Part shown: piece by piece, positions 46,017-58,284 of the stretch
How positions within the stretch are numbered: position 1 is the stretch's first letter
How the letters are laid out: each line of letters starts with the position of its first letter
Assembly: GCA_020091685.1 (NCBI GenBank)
Contig: CM034607.1
Location: 33,281,102 to 33,345,101, forward strand
Length of the DNA stretch: 64,000 bases
Reading direction: 5' to 3'
Origin: Lutjanus erythropterus
Lineage: Eukaryota > Chordata > Actinopteri > Lutjaniformes > Lutjanidae
Notes under the pieces: model-generated
What the model saw: the letters and a program-made list of their open reading frames with translations, nothing else
What the model was told of the DNA's origin: nothing
Databases searched by the model: none
Translations under genes and position numbers: made by a program

Positions 46017-46170
46017 TGTGTCACCAAACACATTTTTGGCCATAACTCAAGATTTCATTTGCTAATTATGACAAAATCACACACAGAAGATTAAAACAAT
46101 GAAGTGATGATGTTTTACATTCAAAAGGTCAAAGGCCAACTTTACTGTGACATCACAATGTTCAGCTTTC
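46017..46170 (+). repeat. Fish 'TTTTTGGCCATAACTCAAGA' repeat, right part
   Basis: ACACATTTTTGGCCATAACT, TGCTAATTATGACAAAATCA, AATGAAGTGATGATGTTTTA, CAAAAGGTCAAAGGCCAACT and TTACTGTGACATCACAATGT are successive blocks of a familiar teleost repeat. Confidence 0.75.
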
Positions 46171-47124
46171 TATCAGTCCTCTGTCCTCCTCTATAAAAAT
46201 AGTGTTTGAGTGAAGACAGCATGTTTTAAACTACAGTGACCAGCTGTTTTAGGAAATCACTGAGCCTTCTTTTTAAATAAATAAAAAAAAAATGCTCCAT
46301 TTGTGGGACATTTTTAAAGATTTATATTTTCAGTGGGAACTGTTGGTGTAGTTCTTTTTCTGGGACAATAAAAAAGATGGAGAACAACACCACAGCAGCT
46401 AAATATGATTGAGCTTCAGGCCAGATTTAATTTTATTCTACTCTGCTCTCTATGGCTGTCGCATATGGAATGAAGTGTCAATAATCCATCTCTTTCTGCA
46501 CAGAAACTCCTCTGTTTTGGGTCATTTCCTGCAGTTGGTCTAGATTACATTTGCATACCAAAAAAAAAAACTCCAAGGTTACAACTGGTCTTGAGTTGAC
46601 TTCTCGTGGATAAAGTACCTTCTGTCCTAACAAGGCCAGAACTACCTTCATTTGTAATTGTTTCGTTGGTAGATATCACTAAATCAATTTATAATTAATT
46701 AAATTACAACAATGTAAATGGCACGAAGCCATTGAGGATACTGAGGATCCATACTTGGACAGTTTCCCACTTTACACAGCAAGTAATACACCTTTGATGA
46801 CAGTATGGGATAAAACAAATTCACTGGTGGTGATGAGAGACCACAAACAAGAATTAGACCAAAATCATTAAATTGAATTAGCAACAAGGATGCTGGATTC
46901 ACAAGAGAATACGGTAGATTAATTGTCACGTCACTTCCTTCGTCCCTGCAGGAGGAAAGCATCACATCAGAACAACATGACAGTAATTAAGGTTGTACAC
47001 ACTCCGACAGCCAAACAGTAAATTAATTGTTACAATATTCTTTCACCGCAGCCTAACGCCAAAAGCTTAAATACTAAAAAGTGGAATGAAAAACATTTCT
47101 TCCTTCTAACGTAGCTGCCTCAAT
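46171..47124. other. Unassigned non-coding DNA
   Basis: Short A-runs at 46283-46292 and 46560-46570. Nothing else was recognised. Confidence 0.5.
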
Positions 47125-47415
47125 GAAATTAAGCTCCTGTTGCGGCCCCGCCTCCAAGAAATTACATTTATATACAACGAATTTGCAACAGCCAATACGT
47201 TTCAAGGGAAACAATCCTAATCGACCCCAAAATCTCAATATTTCCTAACCTTAACCAAAGTGCTTTTGTTGCAGGAGTCTGAACACAAACCCCAGACTGT
47301 GATGTTAAAGTCCTGCACTTTTTATGGCCACCATCCACCCCAACTACCTCCTTACGAATGAAGCGCAAAATATGAAAAGAAACATTATCTATGAACGTAA
47401 TCCAGGAAGTAATTA
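47125..47415 (-). repeat. Fish 'CCTAACCTTAACCAAAGTG' repeat, diverged
   Basis: TTTCCTAACCTTAACCAAAG, TGCTTTTGTTGCAGGAG, AAGCTCCTGTTG (upstream at 47130) and GGAAGTAATTATGTTGCCAC are words of a common fish repeat that carries 'cctaaccctaaccaagtagttttgttgcc'. Orientation is a guess. Confidence 0.4.
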
Positions 47416-47861
47416 TGTTGCCACCACGACATAATGATGAAAACAGTTTACTAATATAAAAACATCATCTCTAGGAGACAGGGTCACCTTTTGGGGTGTA
47501 ATTGCATAATTTAAGATGAGAGACACTCTTTACGTCACAAAAATGGCTTCTAGAGCTTCGTTTTAGTACAATCTGGGTTTGAACTGAGATTTGAGGAAAT
47601 AATTTATTTTACTGAAGGAAAAAGAAGCAAAATTCAGCCCTCACCACCACAAAACCAGCCCCAGAAGCCCCTCTCAGCATTGTTAAAGCAGGTGAGTGTT
47701 TTAAATGATGTTAGAAGCTCCTCTGGATCCTAAAGCTTGTTTAAAGGTCTCTTTTTCCACATGAAGAGCCCTTGGCTGCTCCCCGCGGACCAATTAGACT
47801 CTGACTTGGGGAGAGCATCCTCCCTCTCTGCTCAGAGCGATCCCACCAGCCCCATTTACTT

Positions 47862-47925
47862 TCACTTTATTTAACCGGGATAATCCACTTGGTGTTAAAT
47901 CGTTTCCCAGGGAGCCCTTCTCCAA
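47862..47925 (+). repeat. 'CTTTATTTAACC(A/G)GG' short repeat fragment
   Basis: TTTCACTTTATTTAACCGGG, ATAATCC and TTTCCCAGGGAGCCCTTCT resemble a dispersed fish fragment reading 'tttatttaaccaggtaagtcc...caagggagtcct'. Confidence 0.4.
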
Positions 47926-48119
47926 AAACGGCCTTAAAGTCTACGGCTGTGGTAAACAGAATAATATTGATGAGGTGAATCCTTCAGCGCTGCAGAAAGT
48001 CTTCATTTATCATCATATCAGTTTACAGTCTGTGTCTGTTTGTGGTCTGTGTGTGGGTGTGTTAACACAGGGTGTGCAGTAGTTCAGCAGTGTTGTAGTG
48101 CTTGTAGTTAGTCATGCCT

Positions 48120-48835
48120 CATGCCACCTTTTGCTCTCCTCTTGCTACTCCCCGCTTACAGCGATTGCCGCTGGCTAGCCTCTTTAATGGAGAGTGAAGA
48201 GAGGTGCAGAGTATGTAAGCCTCCTCCTGCCGGTACAGAGCCTCCTGCTGTGCCTCACCGTGCCCACATTGCAGAAACCGGGCATCTCACACCCCCGGGC
48301 TAAACTACAGGGGGTCTCAGAGCAGCAGCGGGACCCAAAGACGACAGACTCACCACTGCGTGGACACACCCCGGTGCCCATCAACCACTGTCCCTGCTCT
48401 GGGCAAATCGTCCCACTGCCTTTGGTGAGTGTGTTGAGATAAAGGGTAAGGTAGACAGAGAAGCAACACACTGGTAGATGGGACTTGTCAGCCAGCTCAT
48501 GTAGAAGAGGGAAACTTCTAACCTCCACTGCCTTCTGGCTGTACCCCTTCATGGGAAAGGCTTTAAGGGTAAACCCTGAGGTAAAGTCCAGAGTCGGACT
48601 CCCCAGGCAGTTTGTTGTTGTCCTCAACTTTATTCCGGCAAGCTACAATGAATCCGCAAGTGCCAAACTGTAATGGTGCTGCCATTCCTTTGGATTCATC
48701 AGCATCATGCAACATGGGCAACAACCTACCCATTCCCCCTTGCCATCCCGAAAGAGCAAACCCACTGCAACAACCACGGTCAACCCTGAACAACGGAGGC
48801 CTCAGATCAGCTTATGAGAGGGAGAGTTTGTAACA
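48120..48835. other. GC-rich complex segment of unknown origin
   Basis: Distinctly GC-richer and less repetitive than its flanks. A 147-codon frame is open on the minus strand (48184-48627) and an 82-codon frame on the plus strand (48194-48442). The minus frame is Cys-rich in its second half but matches no family that I can name. No clear splice sites or terminal repeats were found. It could be an old transposon body, a conserved non-coding element or an unrecognised exon. Confidence 0.35.
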
Positions 48836-49797
48836 CGGTAAACAGTGCAGCACAGACAACACGAAGATGGTAAGAATAATGCAATAAAAAACACATTCAG
48901 TGGAGAAAGGAGTGATGAGGCAAGAGTTAACATAACTTTACTACCAGACTCTGACTCCAGGGACAGTGAAGACATGGCGAGTTCAAGTGGGGGCAGGAAC
49001 AGGAGGCTGTCAATTGTGGACTAGGAAAATCCAGATGACCGGCTGGTTAAAATGGTGGTGCATTTAGCAGCTCAAAGAACCGATGTTTATCTCAGGAGTC
49101 AGTGGAGAACAAAATCTGAGCTAAAACTAGAGAGAACATTGGACTGACTTTCAGCAGGACACGATCTCTAAATGAATGCTAAAGTTGTCCACTGCTAACA
49201 TGCTCACATATATTATGGCAGTGCTGTTTTCCCCAGCTAGCTCACTGAACAGCCCCCAAGTATCCAAAAACTAATGCAGGTTTATATAATATTAAATATA
49301 TCTTACTGTAGGAAACTGCAGACATTGCTGCCAACCTAGTATCTTGTTTACCACTTTAACAAAGTTCGATATATTTTTTTATTTCATACATTTAAGACAC
49401 TGTCTGCTTGTGCTTTGCATGCTGGACACCTTCAGCACTGTTTGAAAAATGTTCTTCAGCTGCCTGTACATCTCAAAATGATGCCCAGAGGAAGACAGTC
49501 AGGCTGCAAAACGGGTGTTTAGAGATTCCAGCCAACAAAACAGCAGCTTTTCCATCACTTTGAACCTGCAGCTGCTGAAATATAACCTTCTGTTCACATC
49601 ACATCCAGGAGGGTAATCAATACGTCTCCTTAAATCTTTTTTTAAAAAATCCCTTCCTCTCAGTCGTAGGCTTCATATTTAAAAACTCAGCATTCAAATC
49701 AATCTGTCTTTAACTGACCGGGTCATTCGAGGTCAGCCACATCACTGATTTCACTGAGCCGTCCTTAAACTTCAAATACTCCGACATCACTGCACTC
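48836..49797. other. Unassigned non-coding DNA
   Basis: No open frame over 60 codons starts here and no repeat family was recognised. Confidence 0.5.
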
Positions 49798-50910
49798 TTT
49801 TCTTCTTTAGCCTGTCCCCATAGGAGAACCCTTTTTGCTTCCTGTTAGAACTCTCTGAAGGGGTTCCAAGTCAAACCTTTGTAAAGTATTCTTCTTGGAA
49901 TCCAAATATAAAGGGTTATACCTAGAACCATCTGTGAAAGGTTTCACCCAGAGAGGTGAGAGGTTCTACAAAGGACCGTTCTATGGTGTAATAAATCTAC
50001 CGAGAACCCTCTCTGGAGATTCCATCCAGAACCTTTCCACCTTCTAAGCATGCCAACAAGAACCCACTCAGAGGGTTCTGCTGTCAAACTTTTTATATTC
50101 CAAGGGTTTTATGAAGAACCCACCCAGGAGTTTCTGCCAAGAACATTTTTACCTTCTAAGAGTTTTATCAAGAACCCACCTAAAATGTTCTACAGACAAT
50201 CATTTTTATATTACAGAACACACTCAAGGGGGTTGACTGAGAACCTTTTTTATATTCCAAGGATTTTCTCCAGAACACACTCAGGGGGTTCTACAGAAAA
50301 CCTTTTTTTTATATTCTAGGGGTTTTATTTTGCAAACACTCAGGGGGTTCCATGGAGAACTTTTTTTATATTCCAAGGGTTTTAGCTAGAACACACTGAG
50401 GGTCTCCAACAGAGAACCTTTTTATGTTTCAAGGATTTAATCTAGACCTCACCCCGGGGTTTCTACCAAGAACATTTTTATATTCCAAGGACTTCATCTA
50501 GAACTGACCACGGGGGTTCTAATGAGAACTTATTCCAAGTGTTTTATCAAGAACCCACCCAGAAGGTTCTAACAAGAATCCTTTCTACATTACAGAATAC
50601 ACTCAGGGGCTTCGACAGAGAAGTTTTTTCTATTCCAAGGGTTTTCTGTAGAACACACTCCACAGAAGGGTTTTTATTCTAACAAGAACCTTTTTATATT
50701 TCGAAAGTTTTATCTAGAACACACTACATTTTAAGGATTTTATCTGAAATCTACCAGGGAGTTCTAAGGAGAACCTTTTTATATTATGGTACAAAAAACC
50801 CTTGATGAAAGAGTTTTGTTTTTTTTTTGTTTTTTTAAGAATTTCAGCAATCCCTGAAGGACTATTTGTTCCAAATAACTCAACCTTGGAAACCTTTTTT
50901 CTAAGAGTGT
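49798..50910 (+). mobile_element. GAACC-family DNA element, most expanded copy (locus 4)
   Basis: The start shares TTAGCCTGTCCCCATAGGAG, CCTTTTTGCTTCCTGTTAGA and CCGTTCTATGGTGTAATAAA with loci 2 and 3. From about 50060 to 50790 it carries roughly 14 tandem monomers of mostly 55-57 bp (ATTCC/ATTCT marks at 50097, 50153, 50209, 50264, 50313, 50369, 50426, 50482 and on), with a few shortened ones. Monomer words are TTTTATATTCCAAGG, TTTTATCTAGAAC, CACTCAGGGGGTTCTA and CAGAGAACC. The right end (GAAACCTTTTTTCTAAGAGT) is preserved. The 89-codon plus frame at 50050-50319 is repeat translation. Confidence 0.85.
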
Positions 50911-51412
50911 GCAGATTTTTGTATAGTGTGTTTTTGGGTGGATTTCCTCGGCACCCACTCTCTGTTATGTTTAATTACACTGTATACAGCTTAAATCAGC
51001 CTTAATTTAATGCACTCTAATAGAGAGAACTGAGGCTAATTAAAAAACTGCTGGTTATTAGCACACATGTACTTAGCTGCGCTTGATTTACCCATTTTCC
51101 TGTGTATAATCACTCTCGCTGACAACCAATATTGGCAATATTCAGTGTATAGTTGGAACATTTTCAGCCGCGGTATTTCAGCAGTGCACCTAATGAGGAT
51201 AAATCAAGCAGAACGAAGCCTCCCACAGTCGCAGCGGCACACCAGCGAGCGCTCCATCACATCGTTAGCGGTCTCCGAGTCAAACCGAGTCAACGTTGTT
51301 ATAAGGCTCAGGGGCAAAAGTTAGAGGACAATTGATTTATCTGTGGTCACATGGAGGGAGCGTATAGGGATTATTGAATGTATGAGACTGTATGTACAGG
51401 TCAGTTTGATTG

Positions 51413-51414
<2 letters not shown>
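50911..51414. other. Unassigned DNA, conserved-looking
   Basis: Complex, non-repetitive sequence with GCTAATTAAAAAACTGC at 51033 and a GC-richer part at 51210-51290. It is a candidate conserved non-coding element by impression only. Confidence 0.35.

Positions 51415-51443
<29 letters not shown>
51415..51443. repeat. (GT)n microsatellite, about 14 units
   Basis: Uninterrupted TG run. Confidence 0.95.
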
Positions 51444-51445
<2 letters not shown>

Positions 51446-52184
51446 GACCCGGCCGAAGCCCTAATGAGCTGTGGTTGATTTTTCTGTCCATTTGCTGCGG
51501 ACGAAGCGTCCATGGGAAATAAAATCCCATCTCTTCCTGAGCCTGTTTCTGAATACTTAAAGCCACGATAAGAAATATTTTATAACCACAACACAGAAAC
51601 TCTGTTTGAGGGGGTTTTTGATCAATAACTGAAGCTTGACGGCCCCCTAGCCCCTGAGATTAAAGGTTGAGGAAGGTAAACTTCAGCTTAACCCCAGATT
51701 TTCTCTCTCCTGAAAGCTGACTGACTTCTGACCCAGGTTCAATCACCATGGTAACCTGCTCTGGATCAGGGGATCAGATCTGCGCTCAGACTGGAATGAA
51801 AGGCCAGACTCACGCTACGTGCACCTGCAGCGTTTACTCACTCATCGACTCGCAAGAGAAAACTGCTGAGAAGGTGAAAAAGATGAAGAGAAGCGAGAGA
51901 CTGACTACGAAGAGCTTCTTACAAATAATGAATAAATAAAAATTAACATTGCTTCCTGCTTCTGTAGCTTGTTCTATCATGCAAAATTAAACTACAGTGG
52001 AACATTTTCATTATTATTTTGACTCATTAACTCGTCATTTTCCCCTAAAAATTTATTTGATTCCAGAGTTTGCATGGATTGTATAGTTTAGTTTATATCT
52101 AGACAGATATTTTGCAATCTGTAAATTATTTTTTAATACACCAAACACCACCTTCCAGCTCAATGACTTTTGTTTGAAAACCAG
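51444..52184. other. Unassigned non-coding DNA
   Basis: No recognisable feature. Confidence 0.5.
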
Positions 52185-52564
52185 CTCAATGATTAATCGA
52201 TCATGAATTGGTTATTAAATTAATCACAAACTATTTTGTTAATCAATTAACCATTTTCAGTTATTTTCCAACATAAAAAATGTCCAAATTATCAGATTTC
52301 TGCTTCTCAAATGTGAATATTTTCTGTTTTGTTTTTTGTTTTTTGGGGGTTTTTTTTCTTGTACTCCTCTTTGGGTTTTGGACATAAGAAGACATTTGAG
52401 GACGTTAGCCTAGAGTTTTGAAAAGTTGATCCACGTTTTTTCACCATTTTCTGATATTTTACGGACCAGACCAGTAATAAGCAAGCATAAGCATAAGTAA
52501 TAAGCGAGTAATCGAGGAAATAACTGACAGATCAATTATGAAAATAATTGTTAGTTGCAGCCCT
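52185..52564. mobile_element. hAT-like MITE ('GGGCTGCAACTAAC' family)
   Basis: Right terminus ATAATTGTTAGTTGCAGCCC is the inverted form of the familiar AGGGCTGCAACTAACGATTA end. Internal blocks TTAATCGATCATGAATTGGT, CAGATTTCTGCTTCTCAAAT, GTGAATATTTTCTG, GACATTTGAGGACGTTAGCC and TCACCATTTTCTGATATTTT match the well-known percomorph element. The left terminal repeat (GATTAATCGATCATG) has lost its outer GCAGCCCT-like end. No coding capacity. Confidence 0.85.
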
Positions 52565-54016
52565 ACGTTTAACACTAACCTGAAGTGGAGAAAACGGAGC
52601 TCACCAATCACAAGAGCAGAGCCCAGTGTGCTAATCGCTAAGCTAGCCCACCTTCTGATTGTTTCTCTGTCGTTGAAAACCAGTCCAGTTTTCCCTCTTG
52701 AACACACTCCAGGTTTGATCTAGTGTCAGACACCTCAAAGTAAAACCTCTACACTTCAAACAAATTAGAACCATTTAAGGCAAAGTTACTGAAAGGCAAA
52801 TTCACCAGGATGCTTTCTATTACTCCTCTGAAGAAGTTAACAAGAACTTGACACGGGAACTTTACTCTTGTTTCCTTAAGAAACACAAGAAGAGTGTAAA
52901 CTAAGAAGAAAACTAAGGTATGAGTGCAGGAAGGTTACAAATGTTAAAATCAGCCATGTGGCTGCAAGATGAAAGCATGATGATGTGCCAGTACTTTATA
53001 ATACTACTGAAGCACATAATTAGTAAAATGCTCAATTCATGAGATAAAGTCATCATTCCTTTCCTTATGAAATGGACAAAAACATCTGATCGTCTTCATG
53101 TGCCTGGCTTTAAAGGTGGTCTTTTCTTTTGATAAACAGCAGGTTTTTAGCTGATCAAGGTTATCAGCTCTGGATCTGAATTAAAATCAAACTCTTTCAT
53201 GTTATCTCCAGCAGCGACTGACTGAATGTCACCTGTTGCTTTTCATGGACGCGTTATTTGAAGGTAACTGTTAGCAGACTTTCTTGGACTGATAAATAGG
53301 CTTACTGCTGCCCGTCATGAGGAAACAGTGGGCATTTTCTTTTATTCTTAAAGTCATTAATCACATTAAGTTTCATTCTACACCATGATTTTCTGTTTAG
53401 TATGCCTGAAAGAAAATATTTTACTTGATATATCAGCAGTATGTATAGATTTTCACTTATACTGTTTATTATCTGTTCTGCTGTGTTTAGACCACAAATC
53501 TTTTACTGAAACATTATTTCCATGGGGATCAATGCTTGAATCATATTTGAGATTAAATACCTTCATCTGGATCTGATTTTGTTTTTTTTGTTTGTTTTTT
53601 TTGTTGTTGTTTTATTGTTTCATGAAGTCCGGGGTTGAGTGAGGAACCAGCTCAACAATCTAATGAAGTCGTGACTCAGAAACAGCCTCCCTTCAGTTTG
53701 TGAGACAACGCTGCTGCTGAGACCTTCAGCCTGTTTAAACTTTCAGGTCCACACTTTCTAGTTTTCAGGCCAGCAGTGTTTTGGAAATAAAAATTCATGA
53801 CCCATTGTAATTTTAAGACATTGACGCTCCCCAGACTCTGCTGCTCAACACACTCAGACTGCAGCTGAGAGCATCCAAAGTCAGATTTTATTTCCTTCTG
53901 TTTGTGACGCAGAAACAGTGTTTTAGAATTTCAATAAACACAACAAAACTGTAAAACTGAATTTGGCTTTAGTGTAGATCACATGTGCAGCAAAACAAAT
54001 CTTGAGACCTGCTGTG
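52565..54016. other. Unassigned non-coding DNA
   Basis: T/TTG-rich at 53577-53616. No exon or repeat family was recognised. Confidence 0.5.
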
Positions 54017-54205
54017 ATGGAGGAAGCATTAGGTAAAAGTACAAGTATTATCAGCTAAATGTACTGAAGTTATCAAAAGTAAAAGTACTCACTCTGCAAT
54101 AAAATGGTCCCTGTCAGTGTTATAATGGTATTGTTGGATTAATATTATTGCTGAAATAACGTGTGTTGCATTTTACTGCTGTTGATGTTTAAAGTTGAGC
54201 TTCTT
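54017..54205 (+). mobile_element. hAT-like MITE, internal part ('AAGTAAAAGTACTC' family)
   Basis: TGGAGGAAGCATTAGGTAAA, AGTACAAGTATTATCAGCTA, AATGTACTGAAGTTATCAAA, AGTAAAAGTACTCACTCTGC and AGTGTTATAATGGTATTG are ordered blocks of the common fish hAT MITE. This is the most complete of the three copies in the window. The right terminus is absent. Confidence 0.75.
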
Positions 54206-54290
54206 TAAAGCTTCTACAACTTTAATGTTTTGGAGCCCCCTGTGGACAAAAGCGGTAGTGTTTCTGATGTAATAAACACAAAATATATAA
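54206..54290 (+). repeat. Repeat shared with 11.7 kb ('CCCCTGTGGACAAAAGCGGT')
   Basis: CTTTAATGTTTTGGAGCCCC and CTGTGGACAAAAGCGGTAGT match the minus strand at 11725-11792. Confidence 0.7.
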
Positions 54291-57200
54291 AATTATCGAA
54301 ATCAAAATACCCTCCTGCTTCAATTTAACTGGCTAACATACTACTCATTGTAACTTTGGCTGGAAAATGTAAAGATGTGCTTTTTTCAGCTGATTTCTGA
54401 CTTGGTAGCCGATGTGGTGGTAAGAATAACTGTACAAAGATAGCCAATCTGTGGTCTCATTAACCTATGTAGGTCATGTAGAGACATCTCCAATAAATTG
54501 AGACTGTTTTATGACAGTTCCCCCTTGACCCAATTTTGCAGCTGCACCAACGCTGCATCCTGGGCTTAACACTGACCAATATGTTTGTGATTGGTTTAAA
54601 GTAATGCAAACAAGGAAGGTTTTTTCTCCCCCTGTAGAATATGCCTGTGTTGGAGCCGGACCTTTCTCCAGTGCTGAGCGCTGTGGAGAGAGATCTGGCT
54701 TTGCAAGATTAATAAAAAGACAACACTTCATGGTGTCAAAAAAATATAGAAAATTACCACATCATCGTATAAAAACAAGCCTTCATTCACATTCTCTTTC
54801 ACTGAAAAGTTTAGGGAAATGTGGATGGGAATATGCCTCTTGTTGTTGTAGTTTGTTCAAAGTCAGATTTCATTTACCACTTCATCAGATAAGATAAGAT
54901 TCATGAGCTTTAGAGCATCTTGCAGACATGTGACCATAATTTCTCAGGATACAAACAACCTTCATCATGCACATGCAAACATGTAGTTACAGGCAAATAC
55001 ATAAATACTTTTAGTCCTCAGATATGTGCCTTTTGAATCCCGCTGTCAGTAATGTGATCATCTTTGTGCTACATGCAATGAACTAAGTGTTAATAGCATT
55101 GATGTAGCTACAAAAGCCACATTAAACAGGAACATGTGAATGCGCTTCAGGCTGCTCTGTCAGAACAAAGCACAGAGATCACATCTGTCTCCTCTGCACA
55201 TCAGCCCTGATGCCCTGCTGTTTCACATTCACCCCCAACGCCCCCTCTGCTGCCTTCCCCCTTCCATCTTCTCATTAATCACGCTTCACCTTTCTGTTAA
55301 CTCTCGTCCCTTCAGAGCCTCCAGAGGAACCAGGAAATGTCAGGAGGCCCTGACGAGGTCACATCATCACAGTGGAGATGAGAATCGCTGAAATCACAGG
55401 GCAGTTCGGCTGCTTTAAATCTCAGATTTCACTCTGACAACACAGTGTCCACACTCTATACTTAAAAAAAAATTCAGCTTATTACACCTTTCACCTAATT
55501 TTTCTCAAATAGGGTAGTTTAGCTATGGTTTCTATCGATTAACATAACATTCTACACACCGGGGACCGAGTTAATAATCAGCCTCAGAAGTTCAGCATAT
55601 TTCTACGAGCATTTCTGCAAACGCTCTCCAATTTCTACAAGAGTTTTCTACAGCAGTACTTGAGAGCAAGAGCAGCAACATGCTGCTGTAAGAGCTTCTT
55701 AAAGTTGTGCTGACTGTGGTGCTGAAGATGATGCTGAACTCTGAGTGGCAAAAAGTTGCACATGTTAACGATGGCAGCCGCCCTCCCTCTCTTTACCACT
55801 CACAGGTTATTCAAGCTTATGATTGAAACAAAAGTGCACACTAAAGCTATTGCTTCATTTTTCAAAAATCTGTACATCACGCCAAACCACTTTCTGAATC
55901 ATTTCCATAGATGCGCTTTAAGATCACTGAACAGTCCGAGTTGGTGTGGAGGCCCAGAAACACTTATGAAACTTTCTAATGCCATACCTTTTTTTTTTCA
56001 TTAGCAAAAAAAAAAAAAAAAAGAAAAACTAACATAACCATAAGTTTATGAAGCCCTTGGTCGATTGGGGCCTGAAGCAATTGCAGACCTTTTCCTAGTG
56101 GGATTGTTACCCACATCAGCACTTGAAGTTTATTCGCAGCCAATGACACTTTTTATCCCTCCACTTTCAGGTGTTATGGTAATAAAGTGGTAATGTCTAT
56201 GCCAGGTATTATGGTCATACATAATGTCTGTCCACCAGCACCTTCACATCCCAACAGCAAGATGCAGTGTAATGTAGTGATCTGATATTTAAACTCCCAT
56301 TTTCTCACGCAGACAGACAGGCAGTGAGTTATACAGACCATCAGGGGAAAGTGGAAATAGCCTTTACACATATCTGTTATATTGTAATGAAATCCCCTGC
56401 ACACTGCTCAGTCAGCATCTCTTCAGCTCTCCCTCTCCAATCACACAGAGCACATGGATTGACAGTGAGTTACCGTGATTACTGGGACGATATATGTCTC
56501 TGTCCCTCTGACACTTTATCGTGACTCCCAATAAGTTTAGTATGCCTATGCAAAATCATGAATTCAACTTTAACTCAATGCAGAAATCTAGTGCTATAAG
56601 ATAATTTTACATTTTGGTTAACATGCAAGGTGCAAACACGTTCTCATCTCTCTCAGATTTCACGCCAAATAAAAGGAAGACTCAAAGCAACTCCTTAATA
56701 AAAAAAATATAATTATTTGTTAAAAAGGCTTTCTGTGCACAGAGGACAAAGTCTGAACCCCAAAGCTTTAGATGACAGGTGCACACACACTCTAACATCG
56801 AAAAATACCTTCCATGGATGTAGAGTTTTATGTCACTTTGCGGTCAAATTCAATTAAAACCACAGCACTTTACATATGAAACAGAGCAGAAATCATCTTA
56901 CTGCAAAAATGCATTTTAAACAATTTTAAAGTTTGTTCACAGATTCTCATTTAGGCTACAGTATCTCATTTACACATGAGATTCCTAGCAAGATGTTAAC
57001 ACCACTGTAATGTCCCCTTCTGTCTGTCTCTACTGTCACTGGATTTAGTAAAACTATCAGGATTTCTTCTTGTAATAATAGTACCCTACACATATAGCAT
57101 TAATAGAATGTAAAGATTGACACATCACATCATATTGTATTGCATCGTGACAGGGCTGAATCAAATTATTAGCCAGTTAAAAGATGCATTGGATCATCAG

Positions 57201-58113
57201 TTGCATCATCAGTCAGTCAGTCAGTGAGATGTACACCCCTAGTATAAACACTATGTCATCCAAAACTGGATGTCCCCCAACTTCAAAACTCACTGCTCAG
57301 AATTATTGGCCCTCTGTTATTCTAGTACGAGTACAGTGTTGTATTCTAATCTACTAGAGGACACCTGTGCTATTGTATTATTTCTATGTGCATGCAGTTT
57401 TCATCTCCTAATAAGTGGTTTTAAATAATATGGATAAATGTCCAGCTGCTTGTGTTTCATGTCCCATCAGACGTTGTTGCTGTGTTCCCTGATCTCAGCA
57501 ATTATTTCACTGAATGCAGTGTATAACAGAGATGAATAACAGCAGACCTACAGAAATGGGACCTGAGTTATAATAGGCTACAAATATCCCTCTGAAAATA
57601 TGAAAGCCTATTGAACTTGCTGCATGATTGCTGCACTGGATTAAGAATGTTTGTTTGTTTCTGTGTATCTGCCAGTTTTATTCTGGAGCAAACTTATCGT
57701 TAACCCAGTTTCCCATTCTCTCCTCAGTAAGTTACTGTGTGTATCTTTAAAAACCTGTAAATTGTTTATTTAAAGCATGATTATTAACAAATAAAAAGGC
57801 AGTTATGAGGATTTTGTGGTGATATGCAACAAAAGTAGGTCTACATGTGCAATGTGACACGCACATTACCCAGCTTCTCTCGGTGCACACATGGCGGCAT
57901 TCATCAGCGAGATATTGGTGCGAAAACTTGGCTTGGGGTCCCACAATGCATTTCTGTCTAATAGAGACCCCACAGAACCTCAATAGCAGCAGCCTGGAGA
58001 CAATTAGATCAGACCGCCTGATTCTCTCATCAGTATGCTGCCGCTGACATTTCACTGCCCGCTTCATTGTTACACAGACACACCAACACCAGAGCTGTCA
58101 GGTATGGAGGGCA
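54291..58113. other. Unassigned non-coding stretch
   Basis: T12 at 55988-55999 and A17 at 56006-56022 lie 6 bp apart as a poly-T/poly-A inverted pair. AGTCAGTCAGTCAGTGAG at 57211 is a short AGTC repeat. GATAAGATAAGATTC at 54889 is a LINE-tail-like word. No exon was recognised. Confidence 0.45.
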
Positions 58114-58141
58114 GTGTGTGTGTGTGTGTGTGTGTGTGTGA
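58114..58141. repeat. (GT)n microsatellite, 14 units
   Basis: Uninterrupted GT run. Confidence 0.95.
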
Positions 58142-58284
58142 GGGTTAGAGATAAACTGATGCTATCTTGTCTGTGTTTTTAGGTTTACATTTCAGTATTT
58201 CAGCCGGTGTGATTATTTTCTCTCTCACCCTTGATGTTTCCCCACAGTTCACACTAACACCAGATTTAAGATGGCCCCACACGC

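Noticed and set aside
49798-50910. CRISPR array
   Set aside because: Repeats are directly adjacent, degenerate 55-57 bp monomers without unique spacers, in a vertebrate genome.
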